64,000 nucleotides of DNA, from positions 158,570,099 to 158,634,098 of the forward strand of contig NC_135502.1 of the NCBI RefSeq assembly GCF_052857255.1, given 5' to 3'. This DNA is from Amblyomma americanum. Its lineage: Eukaryota > Arthropoda > Arachnida > Ixodida > Ixodidae. The notes beneath the pieces are model-generated. The model saw nothing but the letters and a program-made list of their open reading frames with translations. It was not told the origin of the DNA and did not search any database. Shown in pieces: positions 35,572 through 45,854 of the stretch (the stretch's first letter is position 1; every line of letters starts with the position of its first letter). A program made the position numbers and the translations under genes.

Positions 35572-37745
35572 CGATATCCGCAGTCGGAGTCTACGGTTTT
35601 AGCGGCCTACCCTTGAAACATTAAGACCGATCTCCTTTACATCCTGTCTCGAGAAGCTCTATGAGCGAGTTATCCAAAACCGCCTCGTGAATTTCATTGA
35701 GCACAGAGATCTCTCTCCACAGTCCATGATTGGCTTTAGGCGCGGTCTCTCAACCCAGGACGCCTTTCTCTTGCTTAAGGAGGAAGATCTTACAGGCATC
35801 CCAAGCGGACGCGAGCATCTGATCCTGGTGCTTGACCTTGAGGGAGCTTTTGACAATGTCTCACACGAAGCTATCCTCCGCGACTGAACTCCCTGGGATG
35901 TGGACAGAAGATCTTTAACTACATTAGAGCTTTCCTCACGGACCGCACTGCAACAATTGGAATTGGTAATACCAGATCAGATACCATACCAATACCAAAC
36001 AAGGGCACTCCACAGGGATCAATCATCTCTCCCCTCTTATTCAATATTGCCATGACAGGATTGGCCCGTCGGCTGCAGGAATTACCTGATATAGGATTTA
36101 CACTCTATGCAAACGTTATAATTATTTGGAGGATTAAGGGATCCCTTGCACAGAAGCAACAAGCCCTACAGGAAGCGGCATCGATTGTCGAAACATTTGC
36201 CGCTAGTAGTGGCCTTCGCTGTGCACCGGAGAAGTCAGAAGTAATCCAGGTGCACTGTCAAAATTACAAAAACTCTGGACCAATATATCTCTATATAAAA
36301 GGCCAACCGATTCGAGAGGTTTCGGTCATTAGAATTCTCGGGCTTTGGATTCAAAGTAACCTACGCGCTTGACATACCTTAAAAACTCTCAAAACAACCA
36401 CCCACCAAATTACACGTATGATTCGTCGTATAACACGCCACAAGAAAGGCATGCGCGAGGAAGACACTCTTCGTCTTGTAAAGTCCTTGGTTATCTGCAG
36501 AATAGCATACGGCCTTCCGTATTATCATCTCACAAAGAGAGAACTTAAGCAGGCCGACACTGTCATTCTCAGCTCGTAGAAAACAGCTCTCGGCCTTCCT
36601 ACAAGCACCTCGACCGAACGTCTAATCAAGCTTAGAGTCCACAACACCTTTGAGGAGATCAGAGATGCGGTCTCAGCATTGCAGAGAGCCCGACTCCAAC
36701 AGACTACCACTGGAAGAGCCATTCTTCAGCGCATTGGTACACCACGAGATCTACAAGAGCTCTGGCGACACACTTCCCTACCTGCAAACATAACTAGACA
36801 GATCTCGGTGGCTCCGCTCCCAAAACATATGCATGCCGAAATCCACAAAGGCAGACGGGAGGCTAGGATCACTCATCTACGCCGGCGTCTAGAGTCAGAT
36901 CACAAAGCAGTCTATGTAGACGTGGCGGCGTACACTGAACCGAGCATGTTTGTTGCAGTCGCTCTTGACCACAATTTACAACTACTGACGAGTGTTTCAC
37001 TCCGGGCTGAGGATCCTGCCGCGGCGGAAGCCTCCGCCATCACCATTGCCATAAGGCATTGTGATCTGGCGGACAAATCAGCTCACATAATAACTGACTC
37101 GAAGCGAGCATGTCAATTTTACATTACAGGGAGAGTCCCAAAAATGACAGCGGCTCTACTCTTACCGTCGGGCCTTTCACCTACACTTCAACGCCCCCAT
37201 AACATTACTTGGACCCCGGGCCATTCAGGCCTTGAAGGCAACGAGGCGGCAAACGATCTAGCTCGTGAGCTAACAAACTGAGTGGATCCTTGCCCGTACC
37301 TCACCCCTCTACCATCAAACTATGGGGAACGGCTTGAGATGCTTAGATTAGATCGTAGAATATATTCCCCTCCCATATTAAACTCACCACAGAAGAACCC
37401 ACATTTTGGAGGCGAATACAAACGAGTACCTTACCTAACCTGTACTTGTACAGCTTCATTCACCCTTCCAAATACCGCCCCTTCTGTCCATGGTGCGGCG
37501 AAAAGCCTACGCTGTTTCACATTTCCTGGATTTGTCCACAAAAACCACCTCATATAAAAACATTACAGACATCAAACGAGCAGTGGGAGGCAGCCCTGAC
37601 CAGCAATGGTCTGGAGGACCAGTGTCGCATCATAAGACTGGTCCAGGCATCCGCCCAAGCCACCGGAGTCCTGAACTGAGGAGTTCGACTACGTGACTCG
37701 TAGAACAATTCAATGAAATAATAAATGTTTTATCTCTCTCTCTCA
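35572..37745 (+). mobile_element. LINE with RNase H, 5'-truncated (LINE D)
   Basis: Truncated within the RT; carries RT, RNase H and a C-terminal Cys/His finger, and ends AATAAATGTTTTATC then a (TC)n tail. Nearly identical sequence recurs at 57630-59467. Flanked by a 9-bp near-exact duplication. The insert length agrees with the extra spacing between array units (2183 bases). Confidence 0.85.
35592..37679 (+). pseudogene. LINE D ORF2: RT, RNase H and C-terminal finger
   Basis: RT blocks LRPISFTSCLEKLYERVI, MIGFRRGLSTQDAF, LVLDLEGAFDNVSHEA, TPQGSIISPLLFNIAMTGLA. The catalytic YADD reads YANV (36106-36117). RNase H at about 36920-37280 has AVYVDVAAY, ITDSKRACQF and TPGHSGLEGNEAANDLA. The finger CPWCGEKPTLFHISWIC precedes the stop at 37677-37679. 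Stops at 35885, 36372 and 36580 and frameshifts break it. It is related to the element at 1-9490 only at the level of domain order. Confidence 0.85.
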
Positions 37746-37754
37746 TGCTTCCGT
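37746..37754. repeat. Target duplication of LINE D, right copy
   Basis: TGCTTCCGT directly after the (TC)n tail; see 35563-35571. Confidence 0.75.
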
Positions 37755-37990
37755 TGAGGAAATATATAACCCTTGCCACTGTTGACGTCACAGATAGCCG
37801 TTATTTTTGAAGATATTTCAGCCAGGTACAGGTGCACTCCACGGCTGTGGGCAGGCTTTCAGCACAAAACGGGTACATGCGGCGGACAGGCGTCGGACGG
37901 CGGGCGAAGTTTCTCGGGACGGTACTCCTGTAATACACGGGAAAAGGTGCTTAGCGAGGTGTTCGCTCCGCTACTGCTGCTGCCAATGAA
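37755..37990 (-). repeat. 251-bp tandem repeat array, continuation
   Basis: Rest of unit 2 and a partial unit 3 (from 37927), ending at GCTGCTGCCAATG near 37990. This is taken as the 5' end of LINE C. Confidence 0.7.
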
Positions 37991-38314
37991 TACTGGTCCA
38001 CGAAGCTTCCGTGTCGCAGGTCGCCAGGAGCCGACGGCCGGAGCCCTTGGGCGCACCGAATGACATGGGCAGGGGGGCGGTGTCCTCACGGGTTGGCGGC
38101 GTCTTGGGTCGCAGGTTCGGGTCGCGGCATCGTCGTCATGTCAATGTGTCTTGTGGTCGAGGTTGGGGTGAGTAGCGAGGTCGGTTCAGCTTCGGCGGGC
38201 TTGGGCGCAGCCGGGTGGGGCGAACCAGGTGCACACGACCGACGATGACGGCAAGCGGAGGACTCCGAAACTCCAGGTCCAGAATAGGAATGATACCCCT
38301 CATCTCGCAGCAAA
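37991..38314 (-). other. Internal leader of the LTR-bounded element
   Basis: GC-rich minus-strand sequence with an open frame (38313-38086) that contains MTTMPRPEPATQ. It looks like the leader or gag start of a gypsy element, but no gag fold block is present. Confidence 0.4.
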
Positions 38315-38475
38315 TGTTACGTGGCGACCAGCCGAATAATAACTGGCGATGAACGATGGCAGTGAGATAATTTTACCGGCCGGTCGCCTACAACACGTAC
38401 TTTCTATTTGATGATGATTATGGCCTCTGGGTGAATAATTTCCGCACCACTGCCAGCTTCGTTGTCTTCGTGACA
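38315..38475 (-). repeat. LTR, right copy of the 30541-38475 element
   Basis: 161 bp, starting TGTTAC and ending GTGACA on the plus strand; TG/CA termini intact. Shares several blocks with 30541-30668 and carries an extra stretch of about 30 bp in the middle. Confidence 0.65.
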
Positions 38476-40719
38476 ATATTGCCGCTTTGCACATAGGTTT
38501 TCCGCAGTGCCACGAAGTATGCCTTAAGAAGGTTTTGCTGTACCTGTGAGTACTAAGGTTGCTGAATTTTATTCTTCTCAATGTGAAATCTGAACCGATT
38601 CGTACAACTCCTGCAGCGAGGCCCATGAGCCAACTATAAATTTGAAGTTCTGATCTATTGCTATGCGCTGCGTTCAGAACAGGTGCTGCCCTTCATGGTC
38701 TCACCGATAACTTTGACCACAATAGCAACGCAGGCATCAAAGTGTGCCTCCAAACTATAGCTCTCCACCATTCGTGGCATGTTTTCTACTGCTCTACTGT
38801 CTTTTTCCACAGTGGCCCACTCATAACAAACCTGAGTTCTGACTGTGGTGCCAATCCAGCATACAAGTCTTACGCAGCACTGTTCGGATGGACCTATGGC
38901 CATGCCACTGCTCTAATTACACCACACCACTTTGCCTCGGTCCAATGGCGACATTCTTAACAGAGGGGGGAGGTAGTTCGAGAACCACAAAAGCCAAATG
39001 TACAACAAGGACGTAGTTCAGTGGCCTCGCTCAATGCTCTTGCCCTGAGCTCAAACAGCACAGGTACTTCTGGTTAAGCGCACAACTTTGTCATGCCCGA
39101 GCTGATAGCTCACCAGCCACACACATCGAAACAAATTTTTGTTACACACTTCAACAATGCCACATCTATTAAGATATGGAAGATCATGTTAACCACCTAT
39201 GATCTAAAAAACCAAAAATTCTTACCACTGTCAAGTAGATGACCTCGGTTCTCTCCAACAATACATCCAGCTCATTACTGTTAACAGCTATGGTAATTTC
39301 GCATTTTGACCTTTCAGATTTCCTCATCAAGAGGCACAAGGGCAATTGGTTAACTCTCTGGTTCTTGGGACCAAGCGCCATTAAGCAATCACTACATGCT
39401 CTGGGCAAACACCCCCCGAAGGGGCCATCGAATACCTTGAACCAAAGCTGCAAATTATACTGTCTAAAAGGACACTGCATTTTATTTATTTTTACCTCAA
39501 AAGCCCACATGGGAGTATTACATGAGGTGTGGGCTGACGTGTACTAAACCTCCTGCCATAAATTTTTTTCAGAAAAGGCCAACTCAAGAGCTAAACTATT
39601 CATCTACATCCTTGAGGCTTTTTTCTTCCCATAATTAATACTGCACTAGAATACATACGGCTTGTTGGTGCTTGAATCTGAATGCCACACACCCTTATGC
39701 ATGCGGTACACATCCTTTACCAGCAAAGCACCACGTAAGATCTTGTCAATGCCTCATCTGGGGGCAACGGGTGCAAGCTCCCAGAACGGCAGGAACAGTA
39801 CGCAAACACTAATGGTGTGTGAGTCACCCCTGTGCTGTCTTTTGGGCTGCATGTTTCAAGATGAACAACCTCCTTCTCATTTTCCTCAAAAAAGGCGGCC
39901 ACCGTCTGGAAGACGTTGAAGTAACGAGCGTTAGCTGTTTGGTTTACTTAATGAAGAATGCGAAGAAGAACGCACCGCTCATCTCAAGAAACGGAATGTA
40001 ATACCTTTTGAAATGGGGTGAATTGCCACCATGCTTGGCTACGTGCGCACGTATACCGCCTATCGGAACGATCACCGCCTAGCACCATCTATCAGAGAAA
40101 TTACAATGCACGTCTACCCTTTGTCGGTTTGCACGCCCTCAAAAACACGTCCCAAACGGAATCTGCTTCGTTTGGGGGGGGTCAAGGTGGGCCTTGAGTT
40201 CTGCTTACGTTGCTATATGGTAGCGCATCAGTTAGTAATTGCATGCATAAAATGTTCACCTATTAGTTACTTGTGGTTTTATTTATATAATGCAGCCCAT
40301 AGAGTTTTATTTGCCTACCGAATTCGGTATACAACTGTCCCCGGATCGGTACCCGTGGTGGTCGGAGTGTATATAGCGAAGCGAATGTATACATGTATAG
40401 TGGTCCCGTAGCGGGATAGCTTTCCTACTCGCTTTAGGATATTTTTGGTGAGGGGAAGGGGAAATGAATAAGAGGGCACAACCAATTTTAATAGGCGCCG
40501 TCTTGGATTCTAGAAACCGGAACTATGCCGCCATTTCGTCTCCTGATGTCATGTTCACATTGTTCCACTTCTATCCACCATATTGTACCGTGACATCATC
40601 ACTGACACGCGGCAGGTGGTTGTTTCTACAATAATATTGTAGATGGCGCTACAGGTCTGAATGCGAGATGCGCTGTTCTCTAGTTGCAGCCACAGATGGC
40701 GTATTGATCAAGGGTGGTA
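38476..40719. other. Intergenic, nothing recognised
   Basis: ATAT at 38476-38479 is the right target duplication. The rest holds short frames without known domains on either strand. Confidence 0.4.
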
Positions 40720-40764
40720 GCCACGGTGTAAGAAGTAAGAAGAAGCTACTTCTTACACCGTGGC
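40720..40764. repeat. Perfect 18-bp inverted repeat (hairpin)
   Basis: Arms 40720-40737 (GCCACGGTGTAAGAAGTA) and 40747-40764 are exact reverse complements with a 9-base loop. It could form a stable stem-loop; no RNA family recognised. Confidence 0.85.
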
Positions 40765-40989
40765 CGTAGCAGACCCCTCGAAATCTCGTAACGTGATGAG
40801 CAAGAGCTAACACTCTTAAGGGTACCCAGAAGAAGGCCAGTACCGAGGGTAAGAAAAGCTAGAACACTGATAAGTTCTGAACAGCCCATCATTCTCCCGC
40901 AAAAATTTTCAACGTAGCTTGCGCAACACCAGAGATACAGGTGATTGAAAATGACAGTCCGCGTTTTCCATCTCAACTCATACGCCAAA

Positions 40990-41189
40990 GGAAGTCATAA
41001 AAAATATATACTACAAGCTGGCGCGACGCTCCGCCTAAGGAATCGTCCCCATTGTTTACTTACTGTAGCCGCGGTCTCTCGCTCGCTCACTCGCTTCACG
41101 CTTGGTGCATCACCGCATCGTCTGCCATCGACAAGGTTTGCTTATTTGTCGGCGTTATGGACCCCGATCTCTAGCAACGCTTAATACAG
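40990..41189 (+). promoter_or_regulatory. CpG-rich 5' flank of the P2X7-tail-like gene
   Basis: GC and CpG content rise here next to the first exon. No TATA box is evident. This is a candidate promoter/5' UTR by position and composition only. Confidence 0.35.
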
Positions 41190-41201
41190 ATGTATGCCTA
41201 G
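41190..41201 (+). other. Upstream ORF of three codons abutting the main start
   Basis: ATG TAT GCC TAG lies in the same frame as, and directly next to, the ATG at 41202. If transcribed, a ribosome stopping here would be placed exactly at the main start codon. Confidence 0.5.
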
Positions 41202-41329
41202 ATGGGCTTCAAGCCACACAAGAATACGCCGTTTGAAAACCCGGCGTTTAATTTCGACGACGACGAAAGTGATTCGTCGGCGGATTCACCAGACTCTCCC
41301 GACGACGCCGGTGGCGATGCTGTTGGCGG
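41202..41329 (+). other. Exon 1 of the P2X7-tail-like gene
   Basis: First coding exon; the in-frame TAG just before the ATG fixes the start. Asp/Ser-rich. Ends in phase 2 at a strong donor (GG then GTAAGT). Confidence 0.75.
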
Positions 41330-41474
41330 GTAAGTGATGCGTCTGGTAATGATCCTCCGCATATTCTTAGTTGTACAAGATCTGTAAGGCATACAAAATG
41401 GCAAATAATACGATGCGTGAGTGCTTGCTTTCATCAATATTTTGAGCTGTCGCCCGTCGAACTATGTTCTGCAG

Positions 41475-41711
41475 ATTAGACATTCAGGGCTATCGCAGGT
41501 GCAGTTGCGGCTTATGCGATGTAGTTCCGACACTCCTGGAGTAAGCTTGCTGCCTCGTCGTTCCGGCAGTAGTTGCGGAGTGCGAGGAAGGGTGCGTGAC
41601 ACACCATCGCACATTCCAGAGCGTATGCTGCACCCCTGAGGTTCTCAGGGTGGTGTATTGGGCAATGCGGGAGAACGGCGCCCACGTGGAAGAGGACGAG
41701 GAGCTTCACAA
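41475..41711 (+). other. Exon 2 of the P2X7-tail-like gene
   Basis: After TTCTGCAG. Holds the Cys cluster and the VVYWAMRENGAHVEEDEELH helix-like stretch. Contains the only premature stop (TAA 41542-41544). Donor GTAATC. Confidence 0.75.
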
Positions 41712-41777
41712 GTAATCCAAGAGTGTCTTACAACTGAAACACAGTTATATGTTCTGCATAACCCTTGGTTATTTCAG

Positions 41778-42009
41778 ATCTAACCGGTTCCTTGCGTACC
41801 GGGCATTAACCCATTGGATATGGGGGACGCTCGGGAGAGCCAACCGTGTGGTGCTGCCAGCCTGCGTCGTGTGCAGTATTTGGAGGGAATTTCTTTCAGC
41901 CAGCTACATGGGCTTTCGGCACCCTCCCAATAGCGCTTTAAATGGTCCACTAATGCCTCGATGTTCACATTTTCCATTAACTGCACATTACTGTCTCTTT
42001 TCTGCTTAG
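41778..42009 (+). other. Exon 3 of the P2X7-tail-like gene
   Basis: After ATTTCAG; the preceding intron is only 66 bases. Carries the most conserved part of the domain and ends at TAG 42007-42009 after a divergent tail (NSALNGPLMPRC onwards). Confidence 0.75.
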
Positions 42010-42534
42010 TGCTGCCGTCGGCTCATGTCTGTCGTTAACTGTTTTGACACTGTCGACCAGAGGCATTGCTTCGGCGAGGCAGCAACAAATTTATATAGGC
42101 CTTTCTAGGGCCTACAGATACATGTGCTTTATGCGTTTAATGTTCTGTGCATGGCGTTATCTGTGCAGGCGGTATCGTGCATACGCCACTTTTTTTTCTC
42201 ACCAATGTAGTAGGATCACAACATTCAGCACAAAGTGTAACTTGTGCCTGCTGGGACAACACTAAGTAGATTTTCGATGTCACGAGGACACGAATGGTCA
42301 AAGGGTAGCAGCAAGTGGGCTGCTTTTTATGGGTGCAGTAATGAGAAGTATGGCAGCTGTGAGTTTTAATTAGGAAAGGACACAATAGGATTTCCATTTT
42401 TTTACATATCTAATCATTCCTCCTTACTTTGTGTGTCATCATCATTTGTGCATTGCAGATTCTGTCTGACACTAAAAATTTATTTTTACCTGAACCAAAT
42501 CTGCAGTAGATAGAGTTCTTATATTGGCCGTCAT

Positions 42535-42545
42535 GCCAGTTTACT
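42535..42545. repeat. 11-bp target duplication, left copy
   Basis: GCCAGTTTACT, repeated at 42776-42786, flanks the SINE. Confidence 0.85.
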
Positions 42546-42775
42546 GGTCTATGGGGCTTTAACGTCCCAGAGAGACTGAGGCTATGACAAACGCCATAGT
42601 GACGAGCTTCGTAAAATTCAACCACCTGTAGTTTTTTAATGTGCACTGAAATCGCACAGTACACGGGCCTCTAGAATTTCGCCTCCATCGAACTTTGACC
42701 GCCGCGGCCGGTATCGAATCCGCGTCTTTCGGGCAAGCAGCCGAGCGCCATAACCAGTGCGCCACTGTGCCCGTC
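42546..42775 (-). repeat. tRNA-derived SINE, family 3, minus strand
   Basis: Minus strand: head CACAGTGGCGCACTGGTTATGGCGC, B-box-like GGATTCGATACCGGCC, then CGGAGGCGAAATTCTAGAGG-like body and GACGTTAAAGCCCCATAG end. Exact 11-bp duplication on both sides. Confidence 0.85.
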
Positions 42776-42786
42776 GCCAGTTTACT
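42776..42786. repeat. 11-bp target duplication, right copy
   Basis: GCCAGTTTACT; see 42535-42545. Confidence 0.85.
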
Positions 42787-43407
42787 AGTGGTCTCCAGTG
42801 GGCAAGAACAGGACTGCAGACTTTTCTGCAGTTTTGGTGGTGTGGGCTGCTTACAGAAAAGTGGTATTTTGCATTTCGATTCTTAACTTGTATTCTAGGA
42901 CACTACGTTATTTATTGTCCCGTTGGATATCACATCATCTGGTGCCTACTCATGAATACCATTAAGATTCTTCATCACTCTTAGTCTCGCCACTGCTCGG
43001 GCCCAGCTAAGCACCGCGCACCTGCTTCCGAAACAGGCCGCTCAGGATGAAGCTGAAAATGGTGCTACAGTGAGAAGATGAAGGGCTTCAGTACATTTGT
43101 AGGTAGCCTAGCAGTCGAACGCGCTAAAAAGTGATAGCACCGTGCAGGATGAGCTCAGCTTCAACCTGCAGTTTCTCACTCTGTCTTCTGTGTGTGTGTC
43201 TGCATCTATCTGCCAATCTGGTCAGTGCTGTTATGAAAGCCTCCACCGGTTTGCTGGGCTTTCTTCCTCGTACTGCATTTTGCCCTTCCATAGATCACAT
43301 TCACATGACATGTGGTATAAAATGGGCTTAGAACTTAGCCTTGACAATATTGTAAACATTCGGACCTTCCTGTGCCCATCAAGTGAGGAAAAAACATCTT
43401 CAGCCTT
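42787..43407. other. No gene recognised
   Basis: Short frames only. Confidence 0.35.
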
Positions 43408-43580
43408 TCTGGCGACTCAATGGTTATGCCACTAAGCTGCTGACCCGGGTATGCGGGTTCGAGCCGGACCTTGTTGGACACATATTGATGGATGTAAAAT
43501 GCGAACGCGTATGAACTGTGCGATGTCTGCATATTAAGGAATCCTAGTTGACAGAAATTAATCCACGGCCCTTCCTCATT
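43408..43580 (+). repeat. tRNA-derived SINE, family 3, diverged, plus strand
   Basis: Head GGCGACTCAATGGTTATGCC, B box GGGTTCGAGCC, then GAACTGTGCGATGTCTGCA and a body similar to 33478-33794. More diverged than that copy. Confidence 0.65.
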
Positions 43581-44050
43581 TTATTCTATTTATTTACAAC
43601 ATACTATAGCCTCAGAGTGGAGGCTTTTGCAGGACAGGGATAAATTGTATACACACTTGAAAAACAGTCAGGTTACTGCACAAATGAAAGAACAATAAAC
43701 AATAATATTAAAAATGAACTCTTCCTTGCAAAATAACTTGCAAAAAGAAAAAGGGCAATGCAACTAAATGCGATTAATCAAGCGTGCAAAAAACAAAATA
43801 AAAACAAACAATTCCAGAACAGGGCACTTATTCCCATTCTAGATTTGACAATAGCCTGAGTTTTTTTTGACGTCAGGCCCCAGAAGTCATTTGTAGTGAG
43901 CGTATAGGGGGGGGGGGGGCTGTAGGCTCCAGGGGAAAAGGTTCTCAGTGTTAGCACAGCTGAGGATAACAGCACAGGTCACCTGAAAAGGTGGATGCAC
44001 TGGTCTTGATACACATTGGACTGCTTCACTCTGCGCAGCTGGAATCATTG
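43581..44050. other. No gene recognised; G13 run
   Basis: AT-rich, with a run of 13 G at 43907-43919. Nothing coding. Confidence 0.4.
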
Positions 44051-44054
44051 AAGG
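44051..44054. repeat. Target duplication AAGG, left copy
   Basis: AAGG at both ends of the LTR element (44051-44054 and 46032-46035). Confidence 0.7.
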
Positions 44055-44239
44055 TGTAGCGGGGCGGCATCGCCAGCGGCGCTGATGAAGCTGGGAATGC
44101 GACCTGGCTCGCACAGAACAGAACACAACGGCAATCGGCCTCGCCAGCAACGTCGACAGCCCGCTCCACCGGTTCACCAGCCGCCGCTAACGGTACCACA
44201 CGGTACGTGATCCACAGTAAATGTGGATCACCTTCCATA
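44055..44239 (+). repeat. 5' LTR of the gag-only element
   Basis: Shares GCGCTGATGAAG, CTCGC-CAGAACAGAACACA and CCAGCAACGTCGA with the right LTR; contains indels between the copies. Confidence 0.75.
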
Positions 44240-44257
44240 TCTGGTGACTCGTCCGGA
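44240..44257 (+). other. Primer binding site of the gag-only element
   Basis: TCTGGTGACTCGTCCGG follows the LTR; the TGGTGAC form is common in BEL/Pao-like elements. Confidence 0.5.
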
Positions 44258-45370
44258 CGACAGCTTCGACGCACGCAACGCCTCCCCCACCGGCTCTCCC
44301 GCCCGTCCTGTTCCTTTTCTTGGCCTTGCCGCTGCATGCCCGTTGTTCGCGCCCGGTTTTCGGCAGCTTCCTTTCGCTGCAAAGTACGCGCCTGCCATCA
44401 TATCCGGTGAGCTGCTCTAGCTGTATCAGCGCTCTTTGCTTCCTCGGATGCTTGGCCTGCCTTCGTTTTATGCCAGGGACCTCGTTTTGTGGCTGGTGCT
44501 GCTGGACTCGCACTTTCACATAAACCACGTGTCCAGCGAGCTCCTGCGCTATCAGCATGCCAGCCGCGAACTTGTGCCCAGTCTCCTGGCAAAGTTGCGG
44601 TTGCCGCCTCCTGGCGAAGATATTTACGCCAACTTCAAGACCGACCTGACGGCGAGTTTTGGCTTGGAGCTCCCGCCGGCTTTCTGCGCTACTGTTCAGG
44701 GCTCAGAAGCAGTGCCGCCGCTCAACTTGCGACGATTGGCCGAATCCCCCCTCATTGCTGCTTCGGTTTTCTCTCTGCCAGCTACTACATCGGAGCCGTT
44801 CCCCACCCCGGTCTCTCCCAGTTTGCTCCACCGGCTCTTATGGACGACCATCCACCTGCGAGCTCCCGTCCAACATTGCCTCGTGCCCAGCCCTGCTTGC
44901 CAACCGTGGCGCCTGCCCTTGGACCATCACCAGAAGAGTTCTCTCTCGACCCGGGCCCCAACTCGCTTCTAGTCGCCTGTTCGCCTGCTACCTCATGTTC
45001 AACCACAGTGAGCCCATCTGTCTTTCCTGTCGTGAGGCACGCATGCACGCCACACCAGAGCCTTGTTGCGCATAGCACGCCACCCGAACCGCCTGCCACG
45101 AATTCCTGCCCACTTGACGCCTTCACCAGTGACTGTGCCTCCGCAACAGACGAGAAAGACACTGAAGGTGGTGTGATGCTTTCGACACATTACAGCGTGC
45201 CCCATCCACCCCCGCCAATGGACTCAGCACCACTGCTTCCTTCACATTCCGACCTCTACGTCACGGATTTGTGCCCTCTGTACCCGGAAAGCGGTCCCAA
45301 TGCCACAGTGGGCTCACTTTTGCAGACAGCCGGTTCACCCCGTCGACCGTTGGTCCACTTCCCTAAATGA
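44240..45370 (+). pseudogene. Gag-like ORF of the short LTR element
   Basis: Frame 1 (44240-44972) has a TAG at 44418-44420 but is otherwise open: DARNASPTGSPARPVPF, HINHVSSELLRYQHASRELV and LPPPGEDIYANFKTDLT. A second frame (about 44800-45370) continues with a Pro/Ser-rich acidic tail ending SPRRPLVHFPK. It probably corresponds to a gag, by position after the primer site; no known gag motif or zinc knuckle is visible. Confidence 0.5.
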
Positions 45371-45854
45371 CACCCTGAGCCCCACGCAGCAGATCTCCAG
45401 CCAAGTGTCGTGCGCCGTCGTTTCGCTTTCGCCAGCAGCCAAGGCATCGTCTTCATTTCTACAGCTGTGGCTTCCGCACGCCATACCTTCGTGCGCACCG
45501 ACAGGGCCAGCGAACATCGCATCCCTCCTGTAAATCGCCACGTCGCTGCATTTTCTGTATGTACATTTCCCGGTCAACTTCAACCCAACTGGCGGCCCCA
45601 CCAGTATACCTTATGAGTGAAACACGACTAGCTCGCCTCCAATTCCTCGATTTTTTCTGCCTGTTCATTCCGTCGTCATTCTCATCTTTGGCTCCCCTCG
45701 CCCTTTGCGAAGCAGCCACGCTCGTCAGCCAGAGCTCGTTTCTCCTGCCGGCGATCATCACGAACTCTGACACGATCTTCACTGGCATGAAGAAACTTGC
45801 AGATGGCGTATTTATTTTTTCTTTCATCGCACATCACACTAGGGGAGCAGCACC
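45371..45854 (+). other. Non-coding 3' part of the gag-only element
   Basis: No pol-like blocks in any frame. Ends in a purine-rich tract before the LTR. Confidence 0.5.

Larger units (their letters stand above)
30796..37990 (-). mobile_element. CR1/L2-type LINE, minus strand (LINE C), with nested inserts
   Basis: Read right to left: a tandem 251-bp array (5' end), ORF1, ORF2 (endonuclease, RT), and a 3' end with repeated GACTT (30796-30810). A SINE interrupts the endonuclease and LINE D interrupts the 5' array. Both ORFs carry stops. No convincing target duplication is seen at its own ends. Confidence 0.8.
30541..38475 (-). mobile_element. LTR-bounded remnant containing nested LINEs
   Basis: Two related LTRs (30541-30668 and 38315-38475) in the same orientation bound the region and are flanked by ATAT. 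Only about 127 bp (30669-30795) and 324 bp (37991-38314) of internal sequence remain; a minus-strand LINE with its own inserts fills the middle. Minus orientation is inferred from a leader-like frame at 38313-38086. It was either a short non-autonomous element or lost its coding region. Confidence 0.6.
41202..42009 (+). pseudogene. P2X7 receptor C-terminal-domain-like protein, three exons, one in-frame stop
   Basis: Exons 41202-41329, 41475-41711 and 41778-42009 join in phase (597 bases, 198 residues) with GT-AG introns (GTAAGT/CTGCAG and GTAATC/TTTCAG). Residues 1-43 form an acidic leader (MGFKPHKNTPFENPAFNFDD). Exon 2 gives RCSCGLCDVVPT, ACC, CEEGCVTHH and VCCTPEVL; exon 3 gives NRFLAYRALTHWIWG, NRVVLPACVVCSIWREF and YMGFRHPP. 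The Cys order and the AYR...W...LG...R.V.P.C.V..I..EF pattern match the cytosolic zinc-binding 'ballast' region of P2X7, which is also known as stand-alone proteins in animals. There is no channel part. TAA at 41542-41544 interrupts the Cys cluster (after PTLLE), so it is either a recent pseudogene or carries a sequence error. Function unknown. Confidence 0.75.

Noticed and set aside
35339..35624. Frames in the 251-bp units as genes
   Set aside because: The units are tandem non-coding repeats; frames repeat with the unit and lack domains.
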